Shown here: in pieces, positions 62,271-64,000 of the stretch | Layout of the letters: the number at the start of each line of letters is the position of its first letter | How positions within the stretch are numbered: the stretch's first letter is position 1 | Assembly: GCA_964591085.1 (NCBI GenBank) | Contig: CAZPXH010000011.1 | Span: 23,076 to 87,075, forward strand | DNA length: 64,000 bases | From: CAZPXH01 sp964591085 | GTDB lineage: Bacteria; Spirochaetota; Spirochaetia; DSM-27196; CAZPXH01 | Direction: 5' to 3' | The notes under the pieces: model-generated | Databases searched by the model: none | What the model was told of the DNA's origin: nothing | What the model saw: the letters and a program-made list of their open reading frames with translations, nothing else | Position numbers and translations under genes: made by a program

Positions 62271-63205
62271 CACCGATCCTCCGATTGGGTGTTGTCCGTC
62301 CCGGTTCCGGGTTTCCGTTCGCGCGGACGCGATCCAAGCATTCCGGCAAGCAGCAGGCCCGTTGCAAGCGCTCCAGCGCGCAGCGCCAGCTCCCAGCCCC
62401 TGCCAAACCCGCCTTCCGGGAACAGTGGCAGGACTGACCCCAGGACAAGGCCGATGATGCCAAGGTAGGCCGGGCCGTGGAAGCGCCGGAGGAGCCAGTG
62501 CATTGCTTTTGCTATGACTAGCACGCCAACTCCGCCTCCGGCCGCAAGGACCAGGAGCACCGGGACGTTGAGATCGTTCACCGCGCCAATGAAGCTTGCG
62601 TAGAGGCCCAGGAGCAGAAGCACAAAGCTCCCGCTGATTCCCGGGATCACCATGGTCGCGGCCGCGATCATCCCGGCGCCAAAGAGGATCAGGGCATTGG
62701 AGATGCTGAGCTCGGTGATGGGCTCGGTCACTTCCGGCCGGCCAATCCGAACGGTGGCCAGGAGCAGCCCGAATCCCACCGCAAAGGCCAGAATCCCGGT
62801 CGGCTCCGGGCGATAGTCCCCAAGCTGCCACCACAGGAATGGCAGGCTTCCCAGGATGAGCCCGATGAATGCAAGGGCGGTGGCCTCCGGTGCAGCGGCG
62901 AGGGACAGTTCCAACAGTCTGGCAAAAACCAGTATCCCCGCAACGGCGCCACCGCCCACCCAGGCCAGGAAGGCCGCGTTCGCCCGCCATCCGCCGGGAC
63001 CGGAGCGGAAACCACTGACAGCGGCGATCAGGCGATCATAGATGCCGGTGATCACCGCGATGGTTCCCCCGCTCACGCCAGGGATGGTGTTTGCCGCGCC
63101 AATCAGGCTGCCCTTGGCGGCCGAGACCAGCCCATCCGCTAGCGGACCCCGAGGCCCGACTCCACCGGCGATACGCCCTGTCGGTCCGGGATCGATGTCA
63201 GCCAT
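62270..63205 (-). CDS. DUF368 (PopT-type) undecaprenyl-phosphate translocase-like protein
   Basis: 311 aa with about eight TM helices. The DUF368 signature AAKGSLIGAANTIPGVSGGTIAVITGIYDRLI opens the protein, and a second copy MVIPGISGSFVLLLLGLY is central, as in the family's internal repeat. DUF368 proteins (PopT) recycle undecaprenyl phosphate across the membrane for cell-wall synthesis. Starts 6 bp after the HAD gene stop. Confidence 0.88.
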   Translation of the reverse strand: MADIDPGPTGRIAGGVGPRGPLADGLVSAAKGSLIGAANTIPGVSGGTIAVITGIYDRLIAAVSGFRSGPGGWRANAAFLAWVGGGAVAGILVFARLLELSLAAAPEATALAFIGLILGSLPFLWWQLGDYRPEPTGILAFAVGFGLLLATVRIGRPEVTEPITELSISNALILFGAGMIAAATMVIPGISGSFVLLLLGLYASFIGAVNDLNVPVLLVLAAGGGVGVLVIAKAMHWLLRRFHGPAYLGIIGLVLGSVLPLFPEGGFGRGWELALRAGALATGLLLAGMLGSRPRERKPGTGTDNTQSEDR

Positions 63206-63211
63206 GCGGTG

Positions 63212-63814
63212 TCAGCTCTGCTGCACCAGGAAGCGGGTGACGTCCGTAACCATCATCCCTGCGGCCTCCGCGGCTTCAAAGCCCGCGGGTGCGTCCTCAA
63301 ACACCTGGCAGTAGCGGGATTCCACGCCCATGAGCTCGGCGCAGCGGAGGAAGGTTTCCGGGTGTGGTTTGGAGTGCGTCACATCGTCCCGGCTCACAAG
63401 CACGGTGAAGAGATCCGAGAGTCCCGTCACCTCCAGGTTTCTGATGGCAACGTCCCGCGCCTCGCCGGTACCGGCGGAGACGGGCATTCGCGTTGCCGCC
63501 TCCCGCGCGAGGGCGACAACGGGCTCTATGCGGCGCACCTCATTGATGACGGAGAGGTATCGCTGGTTCTTCCGCACCGTGAACTCATCCACATCAATCT
63601 CGGGCAGCCCGAACTGCTCACGCAGGACCTGCAACACCATCCAGGTTGGCTTGCCACCCTGGGCGAGCATGTCCGGCAGGGTCATGGAGTGCTGTCCGTA
63701 CTCGCGGAGCGTGTCCGCCCAGGCGTGAAAGTGCGCGGGCATGGAGTCTATCAAGGTGCCGTCAATATCAAAGATGAGCGCCCGGGCCCCGGCCGCCACT
63801 GCAAGCTGTTCCAT
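63212..63814 (-). CDS. HAD-superfamily phosphatase/phosphoglucomutase-like
   Basis: About 200 aa. HAD motif I FDIDGTLIDS (nucleophile and acid/base Asp), motif II VSAGTGEA, motif III THSKPHPETF (Lys), motif IV VFEDAPAGFEAAEAAG (Asp pair region). Resembles beta-phosphoglucomutase-like subfamily IA phosphatases; substrate unknown. ATG 63814 is preferred because TAGCAT lies 8 nt upstream; ATG 63841 is inside the promoter. It heads the HAD-DUF368-GDPD operon. Confidence 0.85.
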   Translation of the reverse strand: MEQLAVAAGARALIFDIDGTLIDSMPAHFHAWADTLREYGQHSMTLPDMLAQGGKPTWMVLQVLREQFGLPEIDVDEFTVRKNQRYLSVINEVRRIEPVVALAREAATRMPVSAGTGEARDVAIRNLEVTGLSDLFTVLVSRDDVTHSKPHPETFLRCAELMGVESRYCQVFEDAPAGFEAAEAAGMMVTDVTRFLVQQS

Positions 63815-63822
63815 GTGCGCGC

Positions 63823-63828
63823 ATGCTA
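63823..63828 (-). promoter_or_regulatory. Predicted -10 box of HAD-DUF368-GDPD operon
   Basis: TAGCAT on the minus strand, 8 nt before ATG 63814. The -35 position (TGTCAA, 17-nt spacer) is the reverse complement of the divergent tRNA promoter's TTGACA. Confidence 0.45.
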
Positions 63829-63845
63829 CGTCGAACCCCAAAGGT

Positions 63846-63874
63846 TTGACACCCCGTTACCCCGCAGCTACTAT
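63846..63874 (+). promoter_or_regulatory. tRNA-Val promoter
   Basis: Perfect TTGACA (63846-63851), 17-nt spacer, TACTAT (63869-63874). The mature tRNA begins 13 nt past the -10. Confidence 0.7.
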
Positions 63875-63887
63875 TCTGCTCACTCTC

Positions 63888-63959
63888 GGGCGATTAACTC
63901 AGTGGGAGAGTGCTACCTTCACACGGTAGAAGTCACTGGTTCAAATCCAGTATCGCCCA
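63888..63959 (+). tRNA. tRNA-Val (anticodon CAC)
   Basis: 72 nt cloverleaf: acceptor GGGCGAT/ATCGCCC (7 bp), D stem ACTC/GAGT, anticodon stem CTACC/GGTAG around loop TTCACAC with anticodon CAC reading GUG codons, T stem ACTGG/CCAGT with loop TTCAAAT, discriminator A. CCA is not encoded. Confidence 0.93.
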
Positions 63960-63967
63960 CTATGGTC

Positions 63968-63982
63968 GGGCGCTGCGCGCCC
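63968..63982 (+). terminator. Hairpin after tRNA-Val
   Basis: GGGCGC-TGC-GCGCCC, a perfect 6-bp stem starting 9 bp past the tRNA. Little T follows, so only a possible terminator. Confidence 0.3.
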
Positions 63983-64000
63983 TACGGGCACCGAGGGGCC

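Noticed and set aside
1..64000. CRISPR arrays, insertion sequences, prophage, toxin-antitoxin or restriction genes
   Set aside because: No direct repeat array, transposase, integrase or defence gene was seen in any frame.

Overview
The window is a gene-dense, GC-rich chromosomal segment (roughly 60-63% GC by eye) from a bacterium that is most likely a spirochaete. Three things point there. A complete mevalonate operon runs mvaS-fni-mvaA-mvaD-mvaK2-mvaK1, the gene order I recall from Borrelia. The ProX signal peptide ends in AFAGGTGEAEEE, a style typical of Spirochaeta substrate-binding proteins. There is also a treponeme-like BspA/DUF285 surface lipoprotein and a glutaredoxin/FTR-like pair. 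No IS element, phage, CRISPR array or rRNA operon was seen. One tRNA (Val-CAC) lies at the right edge.

Layout. 1-13.4 kb: aminopeptidase P, YchF, an AI-2E family membrane protein, a ppGpp synthetase-TPR fusion, threonine aldolase, a receiver-Hpt protein, the glutaredoxin/FTR-like pair, a PAS histidine kinase, and a four-gene unit of NatAB-type ABC transporter, alcohol-acetyltransferase-like enzyme and zinc-ribbon membrane protein. 13.4-20.2 kb (minus): the six-gene mevalonate/IPP operon. 20.3-29.2 kb (plus): a chain of overlapping genes for tRNA modification (mnmA, two dihydrouridine synthases), a methyltransferase, a CDF metal exporter, SufE and a CbbQ/CbbO-type MoxR-VWA pair. 29.2-30.2 kb: a frame-shifted lipoprotein. 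30.2-43.1 kb (minus): an M16 protease with a small membrane protein, then the overlapping glgP-ppc-lhr operon.

43.1-51.8 kb: FkbM methyltransferase, a small membrane protein, a FemAB-like protein and an AEC transporter sharing one bidirectional -10 element, a ferric-reductase-like protein, a MarR regulator, and the divergent proXVW glycine-betaine/proline importer. 51.9-57.9 kb: a TIGR03032-like protein, a decayed segment, an unknown protein, a K+-type membrane pyrophosphatase and a Rickettsia-type isocitrate dehydrogenase. 57.9-64 kb: a DUF2141 secreted protein, a cytoplasmic HtrA-like protein that has lost its catalytic His together with a LuxR-HTH regulator and a perfect palindrome between them, a double GNAT protein, and a HAD-DUF368-GDPD operon, ending at tRNA-Val.

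Prominent signals. (1) At least eleven transcription-unit heads carry a TANNNT -10 hexamer only 5-8 nt before the start codon, often with a -35 hexamer 16-18 nt further up, so leaderless mRNAs appear frequent; other genes keep strong Shine-Dalgarno sites. (2) The pseudo-HtrA/LuxR/palindrome module looks like a small self-contained regulatory system. (3) The NatAB/acyltransferase/DUF6320 operon and the glutaredoxin-FTR pair are candidate poorly described systems.
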